Positions 7,629 through 12,776 of a stretch of DNA of 12,776 nucleotides are shown here, piece by piece (the first letter of the stretch is position 1; every line of letters starts with the position of its first letter). The translations under genes were made by a program, and so were the position numbers. The stretch is from CAZEQL01 sp964514415. Its GTDB lineage: Bacteria > Chloroflexota > Dehalococcoidia > GIF9 > AB-539-J10. Location of the stretch: positions 1-12,776 of the forward strand of contig CAZEQL010000033.1 of the NCBI GenBank assembly GCA_964514415.1. Direction: 5' to 3'. The notes beneath the pieces are model-generated. The model had not been told where the DNA came from and searched no databases. It saw nothing but the letters and a program-made list of their open reading frames with translations.

Positions 7629-8094
7629 CATTACTCGCATGTAAATGCTTGCCTGAAAATACCTGCTTAGCTCCCAACCCCCTAATCTGTGTCAGCTTTT
7701 CCACAATCTCTTCGTGTTCGCAGTTTTTCAATGATTCGGGGTCGAATTCATTTCGAGCTACCGCTTGAGAAAAGTCGATAATATATTCCGCCTTTCTGCC
7801 GCTTAATCCGCAGCTTCTCAATTCCTCCACTCTGGCTTGTGATAGTCTCTGCGGCGAAGGAAATTCCCAGAAGTCTTTATTATTGCCTCAGTGTGCTCGC
7901 CAAACTTTTGAATTAGAAGGCAAGCCGTGTGGCTGGCAATTCTTAACGAGATTTGCTGCTTGATGATGGCAGTGATGACGCCTTCGCCAAATTCCATTTT
8001 CATAGATATGCGGCTATGGCTGCTCAAAGGTGTAGCTTTCCCAGTAAGACTTTATATTGCAAGGAGACTTCGGCTCTATTGTTATTTTGTTCAT
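7612..8094 (-). pseudogene. Decayed AlkA-like (HhH-GPD) DNA glycosylase
   Basis: Three pieces of one glycosylase lie in order on the minus strand. An N-terminal 26 codons start at ATG 8094 (MNKITIEPKS...) and end at a TAG (8016-8014). The middle, in another frame, carries EFGEGVITAIIKQQISLRIA, the AIIxQQ signature of 3-methyladenine glycosylases. From about 7857 the frame returns to the first one, with LSQARVEELRSCGLSGRKAEY and the helix-hairpin-helix piece LTQIRGLGAK. Joining the last two pieces needs one missing base in TTCCTTCG (about 7855-7862). Only some 37 residues precede the QQ motif against roughly 80-110 in full enzymes, and the region after IRGLGAK that should hold the catalytic Asp is absent, so it is almost certainly inactive. 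The original ATG overlaps the HEAT-repeat gene stop by ATGA, showing the two once formed an alkylation-repair operon. Confidence 0.75.
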
Positions 8095-8588
8095 TTTATC
8101 CCCATCAAGGATTTTAACCTTTCCTGCTCTTCAGTCGGTAACTTCTTCATACCATCTTTTATAATCCAGCGTGTATTTTGATTATTTAACTTTGCCCACT
8201 TCTGGCATAGCACAAATACAAAATCTGGGTCGTATTTTGAGGCATTTCTAAGCACATTGGCAACAGATTTCTTGACATAAAGGTTGTCATCAGTTTTTAA
8301 TTTCTCAATAACGGGGAGCACTTTATCGGGATTTCTTCTAACAATGCCTCTCAAGCCCTCACTCGAGCTTCTCCCAACATTCGGGTTAGCATCATCAGCC
8401 CATTGCATCATTTCTTGAATCACTTCATCGGCTTTCTTCCTGCCAATTTCGACCAAGCAAGTGGCTGCTACCTCCCGCACCTTCCAATCATCGCTTTGGG
8501 CCAATCGCTTGATTTCGGGGAATGCTTCCCTGGGCTGCTTAATTCCCAACTCAACTAGACTTTTAACCTCGCCCATTTTGGTAACCAT
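8091..8588 (-). CDS. HEAT-repeat protein of DNA alkylation repair (AlkC/AlkD-like) type
   Basis: A 165-residue all-helical protein. Repeated helix pairs include DDWKVREVAATCLVEIG (33-49), NPNVGRSSSEGLRGIVRR (68-85), YVKKSVANVLRNASKYDPD (104-122) and NTRWIIKDGMK (138-148). The last two resemble the YVRRSVAN-type and NTRWIIKHA-type motifs of AlkC/AlkD glycosylases, which excise alkylated bases without flipping them. It is shorter than full AlkD (about 230 residues), and I cannot place the catalytic Trp/Asp, so it may be a repair enzyme or just a related scaffold. The open frame reaches a GTG at 8648, but those extra codons derive from the edge of a repeat; the ATG at 8588 behind AGGGG (8598-8594) is preferred. 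The next gene, overlapping by ATGA, is a broken DNA glycosylase, which supports a repair role. Confidence 0.75.
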   Translation of the reverse strand: MVTKMGEVKSLVELGIKQPREAFPEIKRLAQSDDWKVREVAATCLVEIGRKKADEVIQEMMQWADDANPNVGRSSSEGLRGIVRRNPDKVLPVIEKLKTDDNLYVKKSVANVLRNASKYDPDFVFVLCQKWAKLNNQNTRWIIKDGMKKLPTEEQERLKSLMGIK

Positions 8589-8652
8589 TTTCACCCCTGA
8601 GCAACTTTCAGCTTCGTTTTTCGTTATGTGCCATTCTGAGCCTTTCACTTCT

Positions 8653-8744
8653 TGTCATTCTGAGGGAGCAACGCGACTGAAGAATCTCTGAGACCCTTCC
8701 CCATCAGTTCCTTCCTATCGTCAGGACTCAGGGTCAGGGTGACA
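8653..8744. repeat. Palindromic REP-like element, copy B
   Basis: The ends TGTCATTCTGAG (8653-8664) and AGGGTGACA (8736-8744) are imperfect inverted copies and match the ends of copy A at 6389-6449; the interior shares GAAGAATCTCT. A further TTCTGAG occurs just outside at 8634-8640. The element contains the stop codon of the frameshifted DUF3795 gene, so that gene's last residues (CHPDPES) are encoded by the repeat. Confidence 0.6.
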
Positions 8745-9309
8745 ATTGAGCATCTTCTTTCTAAGTTTCAATTCGATGCCATGTTCTTGAGCCAAACCTT
8801 CGATAATTCCCCTGAGTGCCTTCGCTTTAGCTTTTATATCCGCGCTATCAACTTGATTGCTAGATAGCTTTCCCCTTAACCCGCTTACCGCCTTATCAAT
8901 CAACTCAAGTGGCATAATCGCCGCAGCCAGGCAATAGAAGCTTTTTGACCTACCATCGTTGTAACTGGCAAGCAGATTTTCCAGCATTAGCTGCCTTTCT
9001 CTCTGCTCTCCCAGCCATGCTTCTAATCCAGCCTCTTTAATTCTGTACAGGTTTGAAATACATGGCTTATGAGTAACGAAATGCTCGTATTGGTGAGCCT
9101 CTGGATTATTCTTTTCACAGGGAAAGTCAGCACACTCTGCACAAGTAGCAAGACCTTTATTCTTAACGCAGCAGTTATAGATTTTACATGAGAAAGTCAG
9201 GCAGAGTATCTTGCACCCAGGGCACCTTGCCCGGCGCGGTTGATTGAAATCTGGGACAGAGCCCACAATACAAGCCACAGCAACCAGCGAGATTAAGCTC
9301 TTCCATCAT
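8721..9309 (-). pseudogene. Second DUF3795 Cys-rich protein, frameshifted by one base
   Basis: Read from ATG 9309, the first codons give MMEELNLAGCCGLYCGLCPR and then FQSTAP, the classic DUF3795 N-terminus (Cys10, 11, 15, 18). The rest of the family pattern, RCPGCKILC, CKIYNCCVKNK and CAECADFPC, continues in another frame from about 9225. Removing one base from the GGG run at 9230-9232 (or the nearby AA) joins them as STAPARCPGC, giving one open frame of 195 codons with no other defect. The unshifted distal frame alone would be 185 codons from a GTG at 9278 and would lack the YCGLC motif. This is a recent indel or a sequencing error. The final residues come from repeat element B. Predicted metal-binding cytoplasmic protein of unknown function. 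Confidence 0.8.
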
Positions 9310-9387
9310 GCTCATTTTACCCCAAAGCCTGAGCCTCGTGTATGAGGTCTACAGGAATCTCAAATCTGAGACAAAAGAGAATTTGTA

Positions 9388-9409
9388 GGGTCGGGGCTTG
9401 TCCCCTCCC
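9388..9409. repeat. G-rich imperfect hairpin
   Basis: GGGTCGGGG-CTTG-TCCCCTCCC can fold into an imperfect GC-rich stem. It lies between the membrane-protein gene and the DUF3795 remnant, both on the minus strand. No T-run follows on either strand, so a repeat element is more likely than a terminator. Confidence 0.35.
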
Positions 9410-9446
9410 AACTTTATGATAATTTTACTTCCGCGGTAGAGAGAAT

Positions 9447-9863
9447 TTATGGCAACACCTGGGCTGGTTTTGCCATTTTCGTAGCTTTCGCTGCGTGCAG
9501 CACCCACAACGCACCTGCCACCAGCATCGGCAACGGATAGACGAGAGAAGTTAACAGGAGTTGCATCGGGCTATCGATAAGCTTGATAGTGAAGAGCACT
9601 GCAGTAACGATGCCTCCGACAATCAGCCACCAGCCACTCAGTCGCTCACGTTTCCAGGCTACGCCGGTGGCAGCAATCATGGAGACGGGACCGAAAGCCA
9701 TGATAACGGATTCATAGGAGCTGGGAAGATTCCTGAAACCTTCACTGATGCCCTCACCAATGCCAAAGACCAGAAACAGCAACCCGAAGGCAGCGCCTAT
9801 TCCCAGCGCGGTGTATCGCATCCAATTCATGAGAATTGCCTGCCTTCCATATTGTGAGGCCAT
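9447..9863 (-). CDS. Small integral membrane protein, unknown family
   Basis: A 138-residue protein with four hydrophobic segments, at about residues 17-37, 52-70, 77-94 and 101-125, and a short basic C-terminal tail (AAKATKMAKPAQVLP). The basic loop WKRERLSG between helices 2 and 3 suggests where the cytoplasmic side lies. I do not recognise the family and see no catalytic motif. The ATG at 9861-9863 has a GAGGAG about 10 bases upstream, which is acceptable though a little far; in-frame ATGs at codons 12 and 15 are possible alternatives. It seems to be a single-gene unit. Confidence 0.7.
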   Translation of the reverse strand: MASQYGRQAILMNWMRYTALGIGAAFGLLFLVFGIGEGISEGFRNLPSSYESVIMAFGPVSMIAATGVAWKRERLSGWWLIVGGIVTAVLFTIKLIDSPMQLLLTSLVYPLPMLVAGALWVLHAAKATKMAKPAQVLP

Positions 9864-9935
9864 TTAATTTTGACTCCTCATTCAATTTTAGGCGATTTAG
9901 GGATGTTTCACCCCCAAATTTTCGTAGTTACCTTA

Positions 9936-9994
9936 GGTAATCAGACACCCACGCCCAATAAATTGGGCAACTACATTATTTATTAAACGCCCTC
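9936..9994. repeat. Dispersed palindromic repeat, copy 1
   Basis: It begins GGTAATCAGACAC, contains the perfect palindrome GCCCAAT-AA-ATTGGGC (9953-9968) followed by AACTACATT, and ends TTAAACGCCCTC. A second copy with the same order lies at 11096-11150. The two flank the metallo-hydrolase gene. Confidence 0.8.
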
Positions 9995-9998
9995 ATAA

Positions 9999-10118
9999 TT
10001 ATATCGTAACAAATTTGCCTATTTTTTCAATAGGGTATCGAATGATGGCCTTCTGGACCTTTGCTTCAGGTTTTGTGAGATATTCCTCCTCATGAAACCA
10101 TGCCCGTGCGGAATATAA
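9999..10118 (-). pseudogene. Orphan 3' end of a gene (KVQKAIIRY tail)
   Basis: An open stretch of 39 codons on the minus strand ending in TAA (10001-9999), bounded upstream by a stop at 10121-10119. It contains ARAWFHEEEYLTKPEAKVQK and then AIIRYPIEKIG. A related tail, EVKVQKSIIRY, lies at 11045-11101. Between the two nine-codon KVQK(A/S)IIRY blocks, three of the four base differences are synonymous third-position changes, which points to former coding function. I do not recognise the family. Upstream on the same frame there is more open sequence beyond the TAG, so this may be a gene broken by stops. Confidence 0.35.
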
Positions 10119-10322
10119 CTACAACATTCGAAAGAGAATTAATTCCGGCAAGAGGGCAATGAAATCCTGGGCTCTGACCCGAATTCCCATTGTTAAGGTA
10201 TGTTCCGCCAAGAATGTAAATAGATGAGTATTTATGCTAAAGTTATACTTCGTGTTTCTATGTTATCCCTAAAGTCATCCGAGTCTTATTAAAAGAACAT
10301 AGATAGAATGGAGTCCAAAATA

Positions 10323-10958
10323 ATGAAGCTAAAGTCGTTGGAGGTAGGCCCTTTTGCCTCCAATTGCTATATCATAGGTTCCGAGGCTGGTGAAGGGATA
10401 GTCGTAGACCCTGGAGCCGATGCAGATAGAATCCTTAAAGCTATCGAGGAACTCAAGCTAGACATAAAGCTGATTGTAGCAACCCACAGTCACATAGACC
10501 ATATCGGGGCAGTGAAGGAAGTGAAAGAGGCTACTGGAGCTCAGTTCGCCATGCATGGAGATGATACGCAAGCTCTCTCTCACAATGGAGATTTCTTTTC
10601 TTCCCTTTTGGGCGCTTCGCTTTCCTCCCCACCTCAGCCAGAAATATTGCTCAAGGACGGAGATAGCCTAGGAGTACCCGGCATTTCTTTCCTCGTATTG
10701 CACACTCCGGGACATAGCCCGGGAGGTATCAGCCTCTTAGGACATGGAGCAGTGTTCGTTGGAGACACCCTTTTTTGCCAGGGCATTGGGCGGTTTGATT
10801 TCCCCGGGGCAAACGGCAGTCAGTTACTCAACAGCATCCATACCAAACTGATGACTCTCCCGGATAGCACTGTAGTCTACCCAGGGCACGGTCCCCAGAC
10901 CACTATCGAAGACGAGCGTCGCTGGAACCCATTCTTGAAGCCAGGGCTTATTCTCTAG
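10323..10958 (+). CDS. Metallo-beta-lactamase-fold hydrolase (glyoxalase II-like)
   Basis: A 211-residue cytoplasmic MBL-fold enzyme of the glyoxalase II/YcbL type, likely cleaving a thioester such as S-lactoylglutathione or another acyl-thiol. The zinc ligands are visible: HSHIDH at 55-60, HTPGHSPGG (third histidine), GDTLFCQGIGRFD (bridging Asp) and the final YPGHGP. Length is typical of the short form lacking the glutathione-binding C-terminal domain. The frame opens at ATG 10308, but the ATG at 10323 is preferred: GGAG (10310-10313) stands 9 bases before it and the family N-terminus MKLKSLEVGPFASNCYI starts there. It stands alone between two repeat copies. Confidence 0.9.
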   Translation: MKLKSLEVGPFASNCYIIGSEAGEGIVVDPGADADRILKAIEELKLDIKLIVATHSHIDHIGAVKEVKEATGAQFAMHGDDTQALSHNGDFFSSLLGASLSSPPQPEILLKDGDSLGVPGISFLVLHTPGHSPGGISLLGHGAVFVGDTLFCQGIGRFDFPGANGSQLLNSIHTKLMTLPDSTVVYPGHGPQTTIEDERRWNPFLKPGLIL

Positions 10959-11044
10959 TATCACCGTTTTCTGCAGAGCTTTGCCATCGCCGCCATGAAA
11001 TTTAAGGTGCGGATTCCTCATTGCTTCCTCTTGCACTACAAAGC

Positions 11045-11101
11045 TCATTTTTTCTTAACGAGATAACGAATGATGGACTTCTGGACTTTTACTTCGGTAA
11101 T
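11045..11101 (-). pseudogene. Orphan 3' end of a gene (KVQKSIIRY tail)
   Basis: Codons for ITEVKVQKSIIRYLVKKK then TGA (11047-11045). It aligns with the tail at 9999-10118 (EAKVQKAIIRYPIEKI) with mostly synonymous differences. Here the palindromic repeat lies directly upstream of the coding tail and is in frame with it, while at the other locus it lies downstream. Family not recognised. Confidence 0.35.
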
Positions 11102-11150
11102 CAGACACACTCGCCCAATAAATTGGGCAACTACATTTTTAAACGGCCTC
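11096..11150. repeat. Dispersed palindromic repeat, copy 2
   Basis: Matches copy 1 (9936-9994): GGTAATCAGACAC, the identical palindrome GCCCAAT-AA-ATTGGGC at 11113-11128, AACTACATT and TTTAAACGGCCTC. The 16-base palindrome and its neighbours AACTACATT are identical in both copies, with small differences on either side. Confidence 0.8.
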
Positions 11151-11304
11151 TAGGTCACAAGTGTAGCAGTTTTGATTTGCGCTATCTGCAGTTCATCTTC
11201 AAATTCCCACCATTCAGCTCAATTTTTCTACCGTTGGACGGAAAATCGTTGACCTTTGAAACTCGGGTCCGCCACTATAGTAGCGAGCTTAAAATTATTG
11301 AAAG

Positions 11305-11430
11305 GTGGCGAAAATCAAGGAAATCATCCCCTGGTTTGCTGGAAGCCATCGCATCAGGCTCACCACTGGCGCCGAGGTAGACCTCAGCCGGGGCCAAGCC
11401 AAAGAACTGAGGAAAATCATCGGGTGGTAA
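11305..11430 (+). pseudogene. LytTR DNA-binding domain, C-terminal remnant 1
   Basis: A 41-codon frame from GTG 11305 to TAA 11430 reading VAKIKEIIPWFAGSHRIRLT and ending TGAEVDLSRGQAKELRKIIGW. This matches the last third of a LytTR domain (pattern: I-x-E-I-x-P-W-F-x-G-x-Y/H-x-x-x-L-x-x-G-x-E-V-x-x-S-R-x-x-A-K-E-L). The N-terminal part of the domain and any receiver domain are missing, so it is not a working regulator. The last 72 bases form a direct repeat with 12213-12284. Confidence 0.6.
11359..11430 (+). repeat. Direct repeat flanking the toxin-antitoxin module, left copy
   Basis: A 72-base unit starting CTCACCACTGGCGCCGAGG and ending GTGGTAA, 64 of 72 positions identical to 12213-12284. 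The first 31 bases are identical in both. It encodes the final 24 codons (with stop) of a LytTR domain. Confidence 0.85.
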
Positions 11431-11446
11431 GAAGGGATTCATTCAG

Positions 11447-11475
11447 TTGATACTAAAAAGATATTAGTATATACT
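11447..11475 (+). promoter_or_regulatory. Promoter with overlapping operator palindrome for the antitoxin-toxin operon
   Basis: TTGATA (11447-11452), a 17-base spacer and TATACT (11470-11475) form a near-consensus sigma-70 promoter. Within it lie an inverted repeat ATACTAA (11450-11456) / TTAGTAT (11464-11470) and a perfect 10-base palindrome AGTATATACT (11466-11475) covering the -10 box. Such placement suits autorepression by the AbrB-type antitoxin, alone or with its toxin. Confidence 0.65.
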
Positions 11476-11509
11476 TATTGAAGCAAAATATCTACAATGG
11501 AGGCATTTT

Positions 11510-11764
11510 ATGGCGACTTCGACAGTTTCAGGAAAGGGATGGGTTGTAATACCTCAAGAGCTACGAGAGCGATACGGTTTAAAGAAAGGTGACCGAGTGC
11601 ATTTTATTGACTATGGGGGCGCGATAGCCTTAATACCAATCAGAGGCGATCCTGTTAAGAAGGGATATGGGATGCTAAAACAGGGTACATCCCTTACAGA
11701 AGCACTTCTACGCTCCCGCAGGGAGGATGCTGTCCGTGAACGAGAACTCAGAAAAGCAAATTAA
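11510..11764 (+). CDS. AbrB/MazE/SpoVT-type antitoxin
   Basis: An 84-residue swapped-hairpin AbrB-type DNA-binding protein. The N-terminal half (about 1-45) has the family pattern TVSGKGWVVIPQELRERYGL then KKGDRVHF; the C-terminal half (KKGYGMLKQGTSLTEALLRS then a charged tail) is the toxin-binding part seen in VapB-type antitoxins. It probably neutralises the PIN toxin encoded next and represses the operon through the palindromes at 11450-11475. GGAGG at 11499-11503 stands 6 bases before ATG 11510, so the start is clear. The gene overlaps the toxin gene by 29-38 bases depending on the toxin start. Confidence 0.88.
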   Translation: MATSTVSGKGWVVIPQELRERYGLKKGDRVHFIDYGGAIALIPIRGDPVKKGYGMLKQGTSLTEALLRSRREDAVRERELRKAN

Positions 11765-12170
11765 GCACTATGTGCTAGATAGCTATGCCGTATTAGCTTA
11801 TTTAAAGGAAGAAGCTGGTTGTGAGATGGTTCTGAATAGAATTGAGGAAACTAATGAAGGCAAGAGTAGACTATTCATGAGCCTGCTCAATCTAGGCGAA
11901 GTGCTGTACATTGTAGAGCGAGAGAGGGGATTATTTAAAGCCCAGGAGGTCTTAGCTCTTATTGATGAATTGCCAATTATAATGGAGTTAGCTGACCGTG
12001 AGCTAACTCTATCTGCAGCTCATTTAAAAGCTCGATACCCGATAGCGTATGCCGATTGTTTTGCTGCTGCCTTGGCACAGCAAAAAGAGGCCGTGCTAAT
12101 AAGTGGCGATCCTGACTTTGAAAAAGTAGTGGAGGTAGTAGAACTGGAGTGGTTGCCAAAGAAGGTGTAG
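11727..12170 (+). CDS. PIN-domain toxin (VapC-like ribonuclease)
   Basis: A protein of about 147 residues with the PIN nuclease fold, expected to be a Mg-dependent RNase that stops translation when freed from its antitoxin. The acidic active-site residues are visible: Asp18 in YVLDSYAVLAYL, Glu58 in LLNLGEVLYI, Asp110 in PIAYADCFAAALA and Asp128/Asp130 in ISGDPDFE. All four positions are intact, so the toxin should be active. The longest form starts at ATG 11727, inside the antitoxin gene; a GTG at 11736, spaced 9 bases from GGGAGG, may be the true start. Translational coupling with the antitoxin is likely. The module sits between two LytTR-tail direct repeats. Confidence 0.87.
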   Translation: MLSVNENSEKQIKHYVLDSYAVLAYLKEEAGCEMVLNRIEETNEGKSRLFMSLLNLGEVLYIVERERGLFKAQEVLALIDELPIIMELADRELTLSAAHLKARYPIAYADCFAAALAQQKEAVLISGDPDFEKVVEVVELEWLPKKV

Positions 12171-12182
12171 CCACGATGTTTA

Positions 12183-12284
12183 CCTTGGCATGATGGAGGC
12201 CCCAGAATTCAGCTCACCACTGGCGCCGAGGTAGACCTCAGCCGAGGCCAAGCCAAGGAACTCAAAAAAATTATCAAGTGGTAA
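12183..12284 (+). pseudogene. LytTR DNA-binding domain, C-terminal remnant 2
   Basis: Codons for PWHDGGPRIQLTTGAEVDLS then RGQAKELKKIIKW and TAA (12282-12284). It aligns residue by residue with remnant 1 (PWFAGSHRIRLTTGAEVDLS). The frame is closed by a TAG about four codons further upstream, at the toxin stop. It starts 12 bases after the toxin gene. Confidence 0.55.
12213..12284 (+). repeat. Direct repeat flanking the toxin-antitoxin module, right copy
   Basis: Right-hand copy of the 72-base unit at 11359-11430, same orientation, 64 of 72 positions identical, with differences concentrated in the last 30 bases. The two starts are 854 bases apart. Confidence 0.85.
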
Positions 12285-12396
12285 GAGGTGTGCCAAAATC
12301 GGGCAAAAAGATGCAAGCTATAGCAATATGCACGTTGCTAAGCTAAGTTCTATTAATGCTTTTCTTTGCCTAACCTTATCCCTCCACCATTTGTCA

Positions 12397-12776
12397 CTAA
12401 GTTGAAGTTGCTTCCCGTGCCTCAGCTCGCCGTTTCCTTTCAGATGCCACTACTGCTCCTAAACCAAAGAGGATAACAACTAGCCCGATGAAGAAGCCCA
12501 AGTGTGGGATTAGACTTAAAAGCTTGAGCATGACAAGTCCCAAAGCCAGGGCTCCGATCATGATGCCTTTGCCTTCTACCCCCCTGAAGTGGCTAATAAT
12601 CCACCTCCCGATAAATAAGCCCACAGGGATTTGAGCAAGGTAAATGGCTATCCCCCAGAGAGCCAGGACAATTAGTCCCACCGGTATCCCGATAATGGTG
12701 ATGCACACTATTATGGCAGCGATCTGAAGACCATTTATGCTTCCTTCCCGCTTTGCCTTGGATTTCCTGGCGCTTT
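12397..12776 (-). CDS. Membrane C-terminal region of a probable polymer-forming (bactofilin-type) protein, cut by the right edge
   Basis: The frame is open from the right edge to a stop at 12397, giving 125 visible codons; the start lies outside. A short polar, basic piece (SARKSKAKREG) leads into hydrophobic segments: roughly INGLQIAAIIVCITIIGIP, VGLIVLALWGIAIYLAQIP, a segment around IGALALGLVMLKLLSLIPH and one around GFFIGLVVILFGLGAVVAS, and then a charged tail (ERKRRAEAREATST). This pattern, with ITIIGIPVGL, the YLAQI segment and the SLIPHLGFFI stretch, resembles the C-terminal membrane region found on many bactofilin-like 'polymer-forming cytoskeletal' proteins. The bactofilin beta-helix itself is not in the window, so the name rests on the tail only. 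A GTG at 12708 in the frame is not a likely start, because upstream codons continue the membrane segment. Confidence 0.6.
   Translation of the reverse strand, partial: SARKSKAKREGSINGLQIAAIIVCITIIGIPVGLIVLALWGIAIYLAQIPVGLFIGRWIISHFRGVEGKGIMIGALALGLVMLKLLSLIPHLGFFIGLVVILFGLGAVVASERKRRAEAREATST

Larger units (their letters stand above)
9864..10322. other. Intergenic region with palindromic repeat and a protein-tail remnant
   Basis: About 460 bases between divergent genes. It contains repeat copy 1 (9936-9994) and the minus-strand protein tail described separately (9999-10118). The part from about 10119 to 10307 shows no gene. A TATACT at 10244-10249 could be a -10 box for the metallo-hydrolase gene but has no convincing -35 partner. 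Confidence 0.4.
10959..11446. other. Intergenic composite of repeats and gene tails
   Basis: About 490 bases without an intact gene. It contains a minus-strand protein tail (11045-11101), palindromic repeat copy 2 (11096-11150) and a LytTR tail (11305-11430). Another short minus-strand tail, reading WWEFEDELQIAQIKTATLVT before a TAG near 11152, may also be a remnant but is too short to be sure. The plus-strand frame that spans 11021-11380 has no family features. Confidence 0.4.

Noticed and set aside
9388..9409. Rho-independent terminator
   Set aside because: The stem is imperfect and no T-run follows on either strand.
10824..11048. Open frame of 74 codons on the minus strand (with HLKFHGGDGKAL)
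   Set aside because: Largely antisense to the metallo-hydrolase; the part outside it reads somewhat protein-like, but I recognise no family.
9936..11150. CRISPR array
   Set aside because: Only two repeat copies over 1 kb apart with a gene between them; no regular spacing.
11021..11380. Open frame of 119 codons on the plus strand
   Set aside because: It crosses the palindromic repeat, a minus-strand protein tail and the LytTR remnant in the wrong frame; composition is not protein-like.
11359..12284. att-type direct repeats of a classical integrated element
   Set aside because: No integrase or recombinase gene lies between the repeats, and the copies differ at 8 of 72 positions, so recent site-specific integration is not supported.

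Overview
The window is bacterial DNA with Shine-Dalgarno sites, several sigma-70-like promoter boxes, ATGA start/stop overlaps and some GTG/TTG starts. It looks like part of a genome rich in accessory genes, small palindromic repeats and gene remnants. The mix of genes (a DUF1464 kinase-like protein best known from archaea, Cys-rich DUF3795 proteins, a spore-photolyase-like radical SAM protein, LytTR-type tails, palindromes with a TTCTGAG core) suggests an uncultured anaerobe, perhaps a Chloroflexota/Dehalococcoidia-type bacterium. That placement is inference only; no rRNA or other marker gene is present. There is no tRNA, rRNA or CRISPR array.

Layout. 1-251 (-): the first 83 codons of an ABC-F ATPase that runs off the left edge. 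477-2535 (-): a MoxR AAA+ ATPase followed by a CoxE-type VWA protein, a chaperone-like pair with its own likely promoter at 2663-2692. 2689-5152 (-): an operon of a radical SAM/SPASM protein, a DUF1464 ASKHA-fold protein (ATGA overlap) and a DUF3795 Cys-rich protein. This is the least understood and most intriguing functional unit here. 5364-6251 (-): a SplB-like radical SAM protein. 6538-7628 (+): an alpha/beta hydrolase overlapping a YbaK-type aminoacyl-tRNA deacylase. 7612-8588 (-): a HEAT-repeat protein of the DNA-alkylation-repair type, overlapped by ATGA with a decayed AlkA-like DNA glycosylase. 8721-9309 (-): a second DUF3795 gene broken by one extra base. 9447-9863 (-): a small four-helix membrane protein. 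10323-10958 (+): a glyoxalase-II-like metallo-beta-lactamase hydrolase. 11510-12170 (+): an AbrB/MazE-type antitoxin with a PIN-domain (VapC-like) toxin. 12397-12776 (-): the membrane C-terminus of a probable bactofilin-type protein, cut by the right edge.

The right half is littered with structure between genes. The metallo-hydrolase gene is flanked by two copies of a roughly 50-bp palindromic repeat and by two related minus-strand protein tails. The toxin-antitoxin module is flanked by two direct repeats, each encoding the last 24 codons of a LytTR DNA-binding domain. Two palindromic elements with a TTCTGAG core lie at 6389-6449 and 8653-8744; the second has rewritten the 3' end of the neighbouring gene. 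Together with two frameshifted genes this points to a region of recent rearrangement and decay.
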